DNA of 64,000 bases from Corynebacterium tuberculostearicum (GTDB lineage: Bacteria; Actinomycetota; Actinomycetes; Mycobacteriales; Mycobacteriaceae), in NCBI RefSeq assembly GCF_016127015.1, contig NZ_CP065972.1:248001-312000 (forward strand), in the 5' to 3' direction. Numbering within the stretch: the stretch's first letter is position 1; each line of letters begins with the position of its first letter. Both the position numbers and the translations under genes were made by a program. Of the stretch, positions 51,676 to 59,251 are shown piece after piece. The notes below the pieces were generated by a model. It was given only the letters and a program-made list of their open reading frames with translations. It was not told where the DNA came from and searched no databases.

Positions 51676-52292
51676 TCGTCCAGCACGGCGAGGATCTTCT
51701 CGCAGGTATTCATGAGGCTGTCATGCGAAAGCGTGGCGGCCTCTTGGCGTTTTCCATCTGCGATAAGCGTGGCCAAGGTGATATTTCCTTGAATATGGTC
51801 CGCATGAAGCTGCGGGTACCGCGGGATTGCTAGCAAGAAAGTGAGCCGCATGCGGGCGAGCAGATTATCCATCTGCTCATTAAGGGTGGGCGAGCCCAGC
51901 GAGGCTACCAATTTCCGGTGAAATTGCTGGTTGATGGAGGAGACTTCGTTATGCTCGCCGTGCGCGGCGTAATCAAAGGCGGAGGAGGTTAGGGCGACAA
52001 GCGAGGGGGCATCAGCAAACTTGCCCCAGCGCACCGCCGCGGGCTCGATGGCCGCGCGGGCAGCGAAGAGGTCGCGGATATAGTCTGCATCGGGCGTCGC
52101 AAGGAATACGCCTCGGTTGGGGATGCGCTCGACGATGCGCTCCGCGGCAAGCCTGGTGAAAGACTCGCGGAGGGTATTGCGCGAGCAGTGAAAGCGCTCG
52201 GCCGCCTTGACCTCGCTGAGCTGCTCGCCCGGCTGAAACTCGCCGGCGGAGATGGCCTCGCGCAACTCGGAGGCGACAGACTGGGAAAGCAT
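51672..52292 (-). CDS. FadR-subfamily GntR regulator of the pxp locus
   Basis: The 206-residue regulator has a winged HTH (about 5-70: SQSVASELREAISAGEFQPGE and FHCSRNTLRESFTRLAAE) and an all-helical FCD effector domain (about 80-200) with metal/ligand residues in NQQFHRKLVASLG and HADHIQGNITL. It is encoded between two gene sets that share the operator TTGTTGAACAA, so it probably controls both in response to 5-oxoproline or a related acid. ATG 52292 is used: TACAGT lies 7 bases upstream (leaderless). Confidence 0.87.
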   Translation of the reverse strand: MLSQSVASELREAISAGEFQPGEQLSEVKAAERFHCSRNTLRESFTRLAAERIVERIPNRGVFLATPDADYIRDLFAARAAIEPAAVRWGKFADAPSLVALTSSAFDYAAHGEHNEVSSINQQFHRKLVASLGSPTLNEQMDNLLARMRLTFLLAIPRYPQLHADHIQGNITLATLIADGKRQEAATLSHDSLMNTCEKILAVLDD

Positions 52293-52304
52293 GACCACAA
52301 CTGT

Positions 52305-52347
52305 ACTAAAAAGTTATGCACCTCACATTGAAGATGGGGTGCATAAC
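52305..52347 (-). terminator. terminator of the pxpA-pxpBC-accBC operon
   Basis: Arms gttatgcacc (52313-52322) and ggtgcataac (52338-52347) are exact complements. On the minus strand the stem is followed by TTTTTAG. It starts 14 bases after the carboxylase stop codon and separates it from the GntR gene. Confidence 0.8.
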
Positions 52348-52360
52348 GATGGCGCGAGCG

Positions 52361-54142
52361 CTAATCGATGGTCGCGATGACCTTGGAGGAATCCAGACGG
52401 TCACCTTCTGCGGCCAGGAGCTTGATGGTACCGCCGCGCGGAGCCTTGATGGCCGATTCCATCTTCATGGCCTCGACGGTGGCAATGGCATCGCCCTCGG
52501 CCACGGTATCGCCGTCCGCAACGTTCCAGGCCACGAGGTTGGCCTCGAACGGGGAGGTGACCGCATTGTCATCGGTGGACTGCGCGCCGGCCGAAGACGG
52601 CGCGGTGGAGGCAGAACCACCAGCTGAGGCGGCACCCGGCGCGGCGAGGAAGTCCACGGGGACGCCGACGTTGACCAGCTTGCCGTCGATTTCTACGGCC
52701 ACAGTGCGGCGCTGGGTGTAAATGGCCTCGACCTTTTCCACTTGGTTGGCGGCAGACGGGCGGTAGTTGTGATCCACCCAGTCAGTAAATACGCCAATCT
52801 CGGAGGCGCCGGCGGCAGCGGCATCGTCTGCTGGGGCGGCGGTGCCGATGAGTGCAGGCTCATCCATCATGTCGCGGTGGAACGGCAGCACGGTGCGCAC
52901 GCCGGTGACGGTGAACTCACGCAGGGCAAAGCGGGCGCGGGCCAAGGCGATCTCGCGGGTTGGGCCCCACACCACCAGCTTGGCAATCAGGGAATCATAG
53001 TACGGCGGGATGATAGAGCCAGAGCGTACCGCGGAATCTACGCGGATGCCCGGGCCGGTGGGCGGCTCGAAGGAAACGATCGTGCCGGGGCACGGGGCGA
53101 AGCCATTAAGGATGTCCTCGGCATTGATACGGAACTCAAAAGCGTGACCCTGGGACTGCGGATCCTCATTGAAGGACAGTGGCTCGCCGGCCGCGATGCG
53201 GAATTGCTCGGCGATGATATCGGTGCCGGTGACTACCTCGGTGACAGGGTGCTCGACCTGAACGCGGGTATTGACCTCGAGGAAGGAAATGGTGCCGTCC
53301 TCGGAAACGATGTACTCCACGGTGCCGGCGCCGGTGTAGCCCACCTTGGAACAAATGGAGCGGGCGCCTTCGATGATGCCGTTGCGTTGGGCGTCGGAAA
53401 GCGCGGGCGCCGGAGCCTCCTCAATGAGCTTTTGGAAGCGGCGCTGGGTGGAGCAATCGCGGGTGCCGAGCACGCGCACATTGCCGTGCGTATCGGCCAA
53501 TACTTGGGCCTCGACATGGCGCGGGTGGGTGAGAAACTTCTCCACGTAGCACTCGGCGCGGCCGAAAGCCTCCATGGCCTCGCGGCCGGCAGAATTGAAT
53601 GCACCCTCAATCTCTTCCATATTGTCCACGACCTTCAAGCCGCGTCCGCCACCGCCGTAAGCGGCCTTGATGGCAATGGGTAGACCGTGTTCTTCGGCGA
53701 AGGCGCGGGCCTCCTGCCAGTCATCGATGGGATCGGAGGTACCCGGCGCTAGCGGCGCGCCCACCTCCTCGGCCACGCGGCGCGCAGCGATCTTGTCACC
53801 GAGCAACTCGATGGACTCCGGGGAAGGGCCAATCCAGATCATGCCGGCCTCGGTAACCGTGCGGGCAAAGTCGGCGTTTTCGGACAAGAAGCCGTAGCCC
53901 GGGTGGATGGCATCGGCACCGGCGCGCACCGCGATATCGAGCAGCGCGGGCACGTTCATGTAGGTATCGGCCGCGGTATTGCCCGGCAGCGCATAAGCTT
54001 CATCCGCTACTTGGGTATGCAAGGCACCAGCGTCTGCTTCGGAATAAATGGCGATGGACTTAATGCCCAGGTCGCGGGCGACGCGGGCGATACGCACGGC
54101 AATCTCGCCGCGGTTAGCAATGAGGACGGTTTTAATCTGCAT
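52361..54142 (-). CDS. biotin carboxylase-BCCP protein of the pxp locus
   Basis: The 593-residue protein is a second AccBC-like chain: biotin carboxylase domain (about 5-450; [49 protein letters not shown]), a Ser/Ala linker (about 500-530) and a biotinyl domain with EAMKMES (biotin Lys near 560). It overlaps pxpBC by 11 bases, so it is made with the KipI/KipA-type protein. Those domains are homologous to the carboxyltransferase of urea carboxylase, so this protein may supply carboxybiotin to PxpBC. Confidence 0.88.
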   Translation of the reverse strand: MQIKTVLIANRGEIAVRIARVARDLGIKSIAIYSEADAGALHTQVADEAYALPGNTAADTYMNVPALLDIAVRAGADAIHPGYGFLSENADFARTVTEAGMIWIGPSPESIELLGDKIAARRVAEEVGAPLAPGTSDPIDDWQEARAFAEEHGLPIAIKAAYGGGGRGLKVVDNMEEIEGAFNSAGREAMEAFGRAECYVEKFLTHPRHVEAQVLADTHGNVRVLGTRDCSTQRRFQKLIEEAPAPALSDAQRNGIIEGARSICSKVGYTGAGTVEYIVSEDGTISFLEVNTRVQVEHPVTEVVTGTDIIAEQFRIAAGEPLSFNEDPQSQGHAFEFRINAEDILNGFAPCPGTIVSFEPPTGPGIRVDSAVRSGSIIPPYYDSLIAKLVVWGPTREIALARARFALREFTVTGVRTVLPFHRDMMDEPALIGTAAPADDAAAAGASEIGVFTDWVDHNYRPSAANQVEKVEAIYTQRRTVAVEIDGKLVNVGVPVDFLAAPGAASAGGSASTAPSSAGAQSTDDNAVTSPFEANLVAWNVADGDTVAEGDAIATVEAMKMESAIKAPRGGTIKLLAAEGDRLDSSKVIATID

Positions 54143-55706
54143 TCTGTTCTCCAGTGTTCAAGGCTTGGGGTGCTACGAGTTCAAAGTTCACGCGCGCGCC
54201 GGGTGGCAGCTGCGCGGCAATATCAATATCTTCTTCCAAGACGGTGGCGATTACCGGGTAGCCGCCGGTCACGGCATGATCGCGCAGGAAGACCACCGGC
54301 TTGCCATTAGGTGGGATTTGGATGGAGCCGGCGACCATGCCCTCGGAGGGGAGCTCGCCGTCTTTAACGCGTTCAATCGTCTCCTCTCCATCGAGGCGCA
54401 GGCCCACGCGGTTGGAATCCGAAGTGACGGTCCACTCGGTGTCCAGGAAGGCGGAGACATTATCGCCAAACCAGTCATCGCGCGGTCCGAGCACGCAGCG
54501 CAAGGTGGCGCGGGTTTTGCCATCGGAGCTTTCACGCACGCGCAGCGGGTTAGCCAGCTGGGCGTCGGTCATGCCGGTAGAGCGCGGCAGCACGCCGATG
54601 ACATCGCCGGTGGTGACCGGGTCCGGGCCAAGGCCAGAAAGGACGTCAGTGGCCGCGGAGCCAAGCTCGGATTCAGCAATAATGCCGCCGCGGATGGCCA
54701 CGTAATTGCGCATGCCTACCGTTGCAGGATCCACCGTGACGGTGTGCCCAGCCGTGACCAGCACGGGGCGAGCAAGGTGGACCGGCATCTCGCCGAGGCG
54801 CACACGCGCGGTCGCGCCGGTAACGCAAATGACGGTATCGGTGAGCGCATGGAGCTTAATGCCGCCGATATTCTCCAGCACTGTTGCCCCGCGCGGATTG
54901 CCCACGGCCACATTGGCGGTCGCGGCGGCGGCGCGGTCGGCAGCACCGGAGGGGGTCACGCCGAGATCGCCCACACCGGGGCGGCCCAGGTCTTGGTAGA
55001 GGGTGAGTAGGCCGGCATCGATAACCTCCATGCGCGGCAAGCGGGCAGGGGCGCGCTTCGAGCGGGCAGAGTGATCGACTAGCTCCGGCAGCCTATCCAC
55101 GCTGCGATAGCGCACGCGGTCTCCCGGCTGTACCAGCGCAGGCGGGTTGGCATTGGAATCCCACATCGGCGTATTGGTGGTGCCCAGCAGCTGCCAGCCG
55201 CCCGGGGAAACGCGCGGGTACACCGCGGAAAACTCGCCCGCGATACCTACGGCGCCGGCCGGCACCGCGGTACGGGGATTGGACCGCCGGGGCACCGCGC
55301 GCGCCTGGGAGGGGTCCGACGGCGCGCAGTAGGTAAAGCCTGGAGCAAAGCCACCGAATGCCGCGGTCCACTCGGTAGAGGTATGCCAGTTAATGAGCGC
55401 TTCGCGCGAAAGACCCAGCAGGTCTGCGGCCTCGTCCACATCCTCGCCGTCATAGAGCACATCGATTTCTACCGTGCGTGCCTCCGCAGCCGTCGCGGTA
55501 GCAGGGGAGAAGTCCTGCAGGAATTCCGCCGCATCGCGCGCCGAATCGGGTGCTTCAAAGGTCAGTAGCAAGGTGGTGGCGGCCGCGATGCAGTCCACCT
55601 GATTCTTCAATGGCTTGGCAGAAAGCGCTGCGTGCCAGTCCATGACTTGGTTTAATCCGTCCAGGTCAATGAGCAACGCGCGCGTGCCCACAAAGTTGAT
55701 GTGCAT
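54132..55706 (-). CDS. pxpBC: fused 5-oxoprolinase subunits PxpB-PxpC (KipI-KipA)
   Basis: This 524-residue fusion has PxpB/KipI (AHS1) at about 1-215 with AFGGFAPGFTYC, VPRRSNPRTAVPAGAVGIAG and YPRVSPGGWQLLGTT, and PxpC/KipA (AHS2) at about 225-515 with VIDAGLLTLYQDLGRPGVGD, GVTPSGAADRAAA and LRDHAVTGGYPVIATV. With PxpA it cleaves 5-oxoproline to glutamate using ATP. In urea carboxylase the same two domains transfer carboxyl groups. ATG 55706 overlaps the pxpA stop (TAATG); the longer frame upstream is in pxpA. Confidence 0.92.
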   Translation of the reverse strand: MHINFVGTRALLIDLDGLNQVMDWHAALSAKPLKNQVDCIAAATTLLLTFEAPDSARDAAEFLQDFSPATATAAEARTVEIDVLYDGEDVDEAADLLGLSREALINWHTSTEWTAAFGGFAPGFTYCAPSDPSQARAVPRRSNPRTAVPAGAVGIAGEFSAVYPRVSPGGWQLLGTTNTPMWDSNANPPALVQPGDRVRYRSVDRLPELVDHSARSKRAPARLPRMEVIDAGLLTLYQDLGRPGVGDLGVTPSGAADRAAAATANVAVGNPRGATVLENIGGIKLHALTDTVICVTGATARVRLGEMPVHLARPVLVTAGHTVTVDPATVGMRNYVAIRGGIIAESELGSAATDVLSGLGPDPVTTGDVIGVLPRSTGMTDAQLANPLRVRESSDGKTRATLRCVLGPRDDWFGDNVSAFLDTEWTVTSDSNRVGLRLDGEETIERVKDGELPSEGMVAGSIQIPPNGKPVVFLRDHAVTGGYPVIATVLEEDIDIAAQLPPGARVNFELVAPQALNTGEQNAD

Positions 55707-56467
55707 TAGATAAAGCTCCGAATCTCGATGCCTTCTGCGCGCAGGCGCTCCACCACGCCGCGCAGCAGCTTCACCGCGCCGGGCGAATCGCCGTGGGTGC
55801 ATACGGATTGTGCATCTACCTCTAACTTCGTGCCATCCACGGCCGTAATCGACCCGGTCTGCGCCACCTCCAGTACTCGCTGTACCACCTCGTCGGCGCT
55901 ACCCAGTACTGCATTGGCTTCCTTGCGCGAGACCAGCGTGCCATCGGGGTTGTAGTTGCGGTCCGCAAAGGCCTCACGGATGACGTTAAGCCCGCTGCGC
56001 TTGGCGACGTCCACCGCGACTCCCCCTGGCAGCACCATCACCGGCAACTCTCCAAAGGCCTTAATGCCCTTGATGACGCCCTCTGCCTGTGCCTTGTCCT
56101 TCACAATTGTGTTGTACATCGCACCGTGCGGCTTCACATAGGAAACCTTGGTGCCATTGGCGCGGGCCAAAGCGTCGAGCGCGCCAATTTGGTAGGTCAC
56201 CTCATCGGCGAGTTCGTTCGGGTTGTAATCAATGAAGCGGCGACCGAAACCTGCGGCGTCGTTATAACCCACGTGTGCGCCTACGGCTACGCCTGCTCCT
56301 GCAGCCGCCTTGAGCGTGCCGGCAATCGAGTGTGGGTCGCCCGCGTGGAACCCGGTGGCCACGTTTGCGGAGGACACCATCTCCAGCATCGCCGCGTCGT
56401 CCGCGACCGGATTGCCCGCGGTCGTCTCTCCCAAGTCCGCGTTCAAATCAATATGGAGCGAGGACAT
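55706..56467 (-). CDS. pxpA: 5-oxoprolinase subunit A (LamB/YcsF family)
   Basis: The 253-residue protein has the LamB/YcsF signature: IDLNADLGETTAGNPVADDAAML, SSANVATGFHAGDPHSIAGTL (short cores: NADLGE, GFHAGDP), AHVGYNDAAGFGRR and VKPHGAMYN. In 5-oxoprolinase it opens the ring of the activated intermediate. It is the first gene of pxpA-pxpBC-accBC. A FadR-type operator lies 20-30 bases upstream of its ATG, and IS copy 2 lies 147 bases upstream. Confidence 0.93.
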   Translation of the reverse strand: MSSLHIDLNADLGETTAGNPVADDAAMLEMVSSANVATGFHAGDPHSIAGTLKAAAGAGVAVGAHVGYNDAAGFGRRFIDYNPNELADEVTYQIGALDALARANGTKVSYVKPHGAMYNTIVKDKAQAEGVIKGIKAFGELPVMVLPGGVAVDVAKRSGLNVIREAFADRNYNPDGTLVSRKEANAVLGSADEVVQRVLEVAQTGSITAVDGTKLEVDAQSVCTHGDSPGAVKLLRGVVERLRAEGIEIRSFI

Positions 56468-56486
56468 TCAACACCGTCCTTTAAGA

Positions 56487-56497
56487 TTGTTGAACAA
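56487..56497. promoter_or_regulatory. FadR-type GntR operator upstream of pxpA
   Basis: TTGTTGAACAA, within the palindrome ATTGTTGAACAAT (56486-56498), matches TNGTNNNACNA and is identical to the site at 49588-49598. Confidence 0.7.
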
Positions 56498-56648
56498 TTC
56501 GAATGCCTTTTAGTGTAACCCTCGCCACTGTCATTTGTGAAGACGGTTACTTTTCATTTACCCGCGTGCGCACCCCCACCTAGGCATGAGAAAACCGCCC
56601 CGCCCCGGGTAAGATGAACTGGCCCCCGAAAGTTGGACTGGTTTAATT

Positions 56649-57542
56649 CTAGGCGGTTAGGGCTTCAAGGGTCTGATTTCGATATTGCATCGGGGTCAGG
56701 CCCTTGAGTCGTTGTTGGATGCGTTCGGTGTTGTACCACCGGATGTACTCGTCGATTGCCTGGTTGAACTCTGCGACGGTGTCGAAGGCTTCTCCGTGGT
56801 ACATCTCGGTTTTCAGGTGGCCGAAGAAGTTCTCCATGACCGCGTTGTCGTAGCAGTTGCCTTTGCGTGACATCGATTGGACTCCCTGGTGCTGGCTAAT
56901 CAGGGTGCGCCATGATGAGTGCTTGTATTGGAATCCTTGATCGGTGTGGATCATCCAGCCCGGCTCTGGAGCACACGCTTTGATCGCCTGCGCCAACGAA
57001 GCCGAGGTAAACGCCGTAGACGGCGATGTGGCCACTGTGTGGGCGACGATTGAGCGGTCGAACAGGTCCATCACCGGTGAGAGATACACCTTGCGGCCAG
57101 CGACTTTGAACTCGGTGACGTCGCTGACGAAGACAGTGTTGAGCCTATCGGGGGTGAAGTTGCGCTCGAGTGTGTTCTCAGCGATGTAGCTGATTGTGCC
57201 AGTGTAGGAGATGTAGGGCCTGCGCTGGCGGATCTTGGCTTTCAAGCCCATGGCGCGCATGAGCTTGTAGACAAGTTTGTGGTTGACCACCCAGCCCTGG
57301 TTACGCAGGTCGAGCAGTACCCGCCGGTAGCCGTAGCGGTGTTTGTTGCGCTGAAAACTGTCCCGGATCGCTTGTTTGAGCTCGGCATGTTTATCCGGTG
57401 CGGTGAGTCGTTTTTGGTGGTAGAAGAATGTCGAGCGTGCCATGCCGGCCGCATCCAGGAGGTAGTCCAAGCGGTGGTGTGACTTGAGGATGACGATTGC
57501 CTGGGCTTTCAGGCGTGTCCCTGGTTCCTCAAGTCTCGCAAT
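56649..57542 (-). CDS. IS3-family transposase OrfB (copy 2)
   Basis: The protein is identical to the copy 1 OrfB, with the same DDE residues. It is read by a -1 shift at the A7 run (minus strand of 57542-57548) near the end of orfA; the independent start would be at 57470. Intact. Confidence 0.92.
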   Translation of the reverse strand: MARLEEPGTRLKAQAIVILKSHHRLDYLLDAAGMARSTFFYHQKRLTAPDKHAELKQAIRDSFQRNKHRYGYRRVLLDLRNQGWVVNHKLVYKLMRAMGLKAKIRQRRPYISYTGTISYIAENTLERNFTPDRLNTVFVSDVTEFKVAGRKVYLSPVMDLFDRSIVAHTVATSPSTAFTSASLAQAIKACAPEPGWMIHTDQGFQYKHSSWRTLISQHQGVQSMSRKGNCYDNAVMENFFGHLKTEMYHGEAFDTVAEFNQAIDEYIRWYNTERIQQRLKGLTPMQYRNQTLEALTA

Positions 57543-57991
57543 TTTTTTAAGTAGGCGTTTTCCGCTTCCAGCCGCTCAACCTGGCGGCGAAGCTTTTCCT
57601 CTTCCGTGAGGCGTTTCGGCGCAGCCGATCCTTTGGGCCTGCCCTTCGGCTTCGGGCGCAGAGCCTCGTCGCCGCCTCTGCGCCACTTAGCCACCCAGTC
57701 CTTGACGAGGTGGTCGGATGAAAGATTGAACTCTCGGGCAAGATCCATCATCGACTCACCCGCAAGATGACGTTCTACAACTTCCTTCTTCGCCTCGAAG
57801 GAGTAGTGCTGCTTGTTTGGTTTCTCCACGAGACATAGTCTGCCACGCAGTTGGAAACGGCGATAAAGTCTACGCGTTGCGTCTCTCGAGACACCGACAA
57901 CACGAGCAGCGGCTCGGCAACCCATTCCCTGCTCGAAAAGCTCCACTAACTGCTCACGCTGAACTTCACTCAGCGAACTACGTGCTCTCAA
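57509..57991 (-). CDS. IS3-family transposase OrfA (copy 2)
   Basis: The 160-residue protein is identical to copy 1 OrfA: two helix-turn-helix segments and a leucine-zipper-like C-terminus. It starts with TTG 57991, preceded by the terminator-like hairpin of the IS end (57992-58050). Confidence 0.92.
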   Translation of the reverse strand: MRARSSLSEVQREQLVELFEQGMGCRAAARVVGVSRDATRRLYRRFQLRGRLCLVEKPNKQHYSFEAKKEVVERHLAGESMMDLAREFNLSSDHLVKDWVAKWRRGGDEALRPKPKGRPKGSAAPKRLTEEEKLRRQVERLEAENAYLKKLRDLRNQGHA

Positions 57992-58124
57992 AGAAAATGC
58001 TCCCCACTAGTTGTTGGCAACTGATTTCTCAGTCCAACTAATGGGGAGCAGTTCAAGAGGCCCGGGAGGGGGCGGCGTGGCCCGCTAGAGCCCAAGAGCC
58101 CGAAGGCCCTAGCTTGTGAAAACT

Positions 58125-58688
58125 TTAGCGGCCGTAGTTCTGGACAGCGTAGAGCTTTCCTTCAGAGTTGATGGCAACGCCAACGCCGATGGTCTTGGCG
58201 CGTGGGTCGAGCATGATCTTGCGGTGACCCGGGGATTCGTACCAAAGCTTGACCAGGAGGGCATCGGAGTAGTCGCTCCACGCCTGCAGTACGTTCTCGC
58301 CGCCGGCCGGGATGTTGGAAGGGTAGTAGTTCCAGTGCTGCGGGCGGTGGCTGAGCTTATCGGCGCGAACCAGCTGGTTGGCCCAATCCTGAGCCAGCGC
58401 ATTGAGTGCACCGTTGGCGCGAACCGGGCGCAGGCCGTGTGCCTGGCGGTAGGCGTTGGTGTGGTTGATGATGTTCTGGACCCGGTTGGAAGCTGGGGCA
58501 ACTGGCTTCGCAGCGGCAGCTGGGGCGACGGGCTGGCTGGCGGACGGTACCGGAAGCTTTACACCACCGAAGCTACTCAAGGAGCTGGAGGCCTCTGCTG
58601 GAGCTGCGCCAACGCTGAGAGCGACGGCTGCTGCAAGTGCAGGAGCGAAGAACTTCTTGACGGAGAAGTGAATTTTGGGGGTAGACAT
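58125..58688 (-). CDS. secreted CAP-domain (SCP-like) protein
   Basis: This 187-residue exported protein has a signal peptide (KKFFAPALAAAVALSVGAAPAEA, cleavage about 31; 20-residue core FFAPALAAAVALSVGAAPAE), a Pro/Ala-rich linker (about 42-65) and a CAP domain (about 68-185) with HTNAYRQAHGLRPVRAN, LAQDWANQLVRADKLSHRP, GENVLQAW and YESPGHRKIMLDPRAKTIGV. The cavity His and Glu residues (SHRP, GENV, GHRK) are present. Bacterial CAP proteins are mostly of unknown function. ATG 58688 has AAAGGTG six bases upstream. Confidence 0.88.
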   Translation of the reverse strand: MSTPKIHFSVKKFFAPALAAAVALSVGAAPAEASSSLSSFGGVKLPVPSASQPVAPAAAAKPVAPASNRVQNIINHTNAYRQAHGLRPVRANGALNALAQDWANQLVRADKLSHRPQHWNYYPSNIPAGGENVLQAWSDYSDALLVKLWYESPGHRKIMLDPRAKTIGVGVAINSEGKLYAVQNYGR

Positions 58689-59203
58689 GAGCGGCACCTT
58701 TCTGCTGGGACCTAGCGGAAATCAAGAGGGCGGGAATCTCGGAGTGTTAACCGCTAACCTCCGTTCCCCTTCACCTAAAAGTTAATCAATTCCGCTCGGG
58801 TAAAATCCAGCTGACCAGCAAATATTAGGATTCATGAAGTTGATGTCGCGTAAAACTAATTGCCTCTTAGTTATTTCTCGATTTGAGCTAGGAAACCCCT
58901 AAATTCCCTCAGCGATGCCGCTCAGTTCCCCGCCCCCACGGGGGTAGATTTCAACCAATATCTCAGGTTCCCAGGGAAATGAGATTGTTTTAAGGTATGT
59001 GGCCCTTGTTTTAAGTTCGTTGCTGGCAAAACCGGTGCGATTCTTGGCAAACCCTATAAGGAACCTTGTGGTTTTCTGTCCGCCTAAGGAACGTAAGAGA
59101 GCGCCATGACGGGGCCTAGTCTCGCTTGTACCTGCCGCGCTACCGCTGCCCCTCCCGCGACACCGCCCCATCCGCCCCATTCCTGCGGGGTGTGGGCATA
59201 AGA
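58689..59203. other. intergenic region without recognised gene
   Basis: These 515 bases lie between the CAP gene and the PTS terminator. The part next to the CAP gene (58700-58860) is its promoter/leader. It includes paired GGTTAGCGGTTAA-type repeats on the minus strand, but I could not fit it to a known riboswitch. Further on, TTGTTTTAAG occurs twice (58985-58994, 59006-59015), 21 bases apart. A 107-codon minus-strand frame (58899-59222) overlaps the PTS terminator and looks non-coding. Confidence 0.4.
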
Positions 59204-59236
59204 AAAGCGCCCAGCGGGACAATTGCTGAGCGCTTT
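59204..59236 (-). terminator. terminator of the PTS gene
   Basis: Arms aaagcgcccagc (59204-59215) and gctgagcgcttt (59225-59236) pair at 11 of 12 positions. On the minus strand TTTTCTTATG follows. It lies 16 bases after the stop codon. Confidence 0.8.
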
Positions 59237-59251
59237 CAGGTACAAGACAAT

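Larger units (their letters stand above)
56615..58055 (-). mobile_element. IS3-family insertion sequence, copy 2
   Basis: This 1441-base element appears identical to 16197-17637 but is inverted. It is flanked by its own 3-base duplication AGA (56612-56614, 58056-58058). Identity of the two copies indicates recent transposition. The different duplications show two separate insertions. Confidence 0.95.
56595..58075. terminator. GC-rich hairpin split by IS insertion (copy 2 target)
   Basis: The left arm ccgccccgccccggg (56595-56609) and right arm cccgggagggggcgg (58061-58075) pair at 13 of 15 positions and are separated only by the IS and a short loop. The hairpin would follow the stop codon of the minus-strand CAP gene, as its terminator. 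Confidence 0.75.

Noticed and set aside
16197..58055. Composite transposon made of the two IS copies and 39 kb between them
   Set aside because: Each IS has its own 3-base target duplication and its own split hairpin, and the genes between are ordinary corynebacterial core genes, so these are two independent insertions.
58690..58860. c-di-AMP (ydaO) riboswitch before the CAP-domain gene
   Set aside because: Cell-wall genes in actinobacteria often have one and a few fragments look similar, but the conserved blocks could not be matched in order.
58899..59222. 107-codon minus-strand frame between the CAP and PTS genes
   Set aside because: It begins inside the PTS terminator stem, has biased Arg/Gly composition and no recognisable domain.
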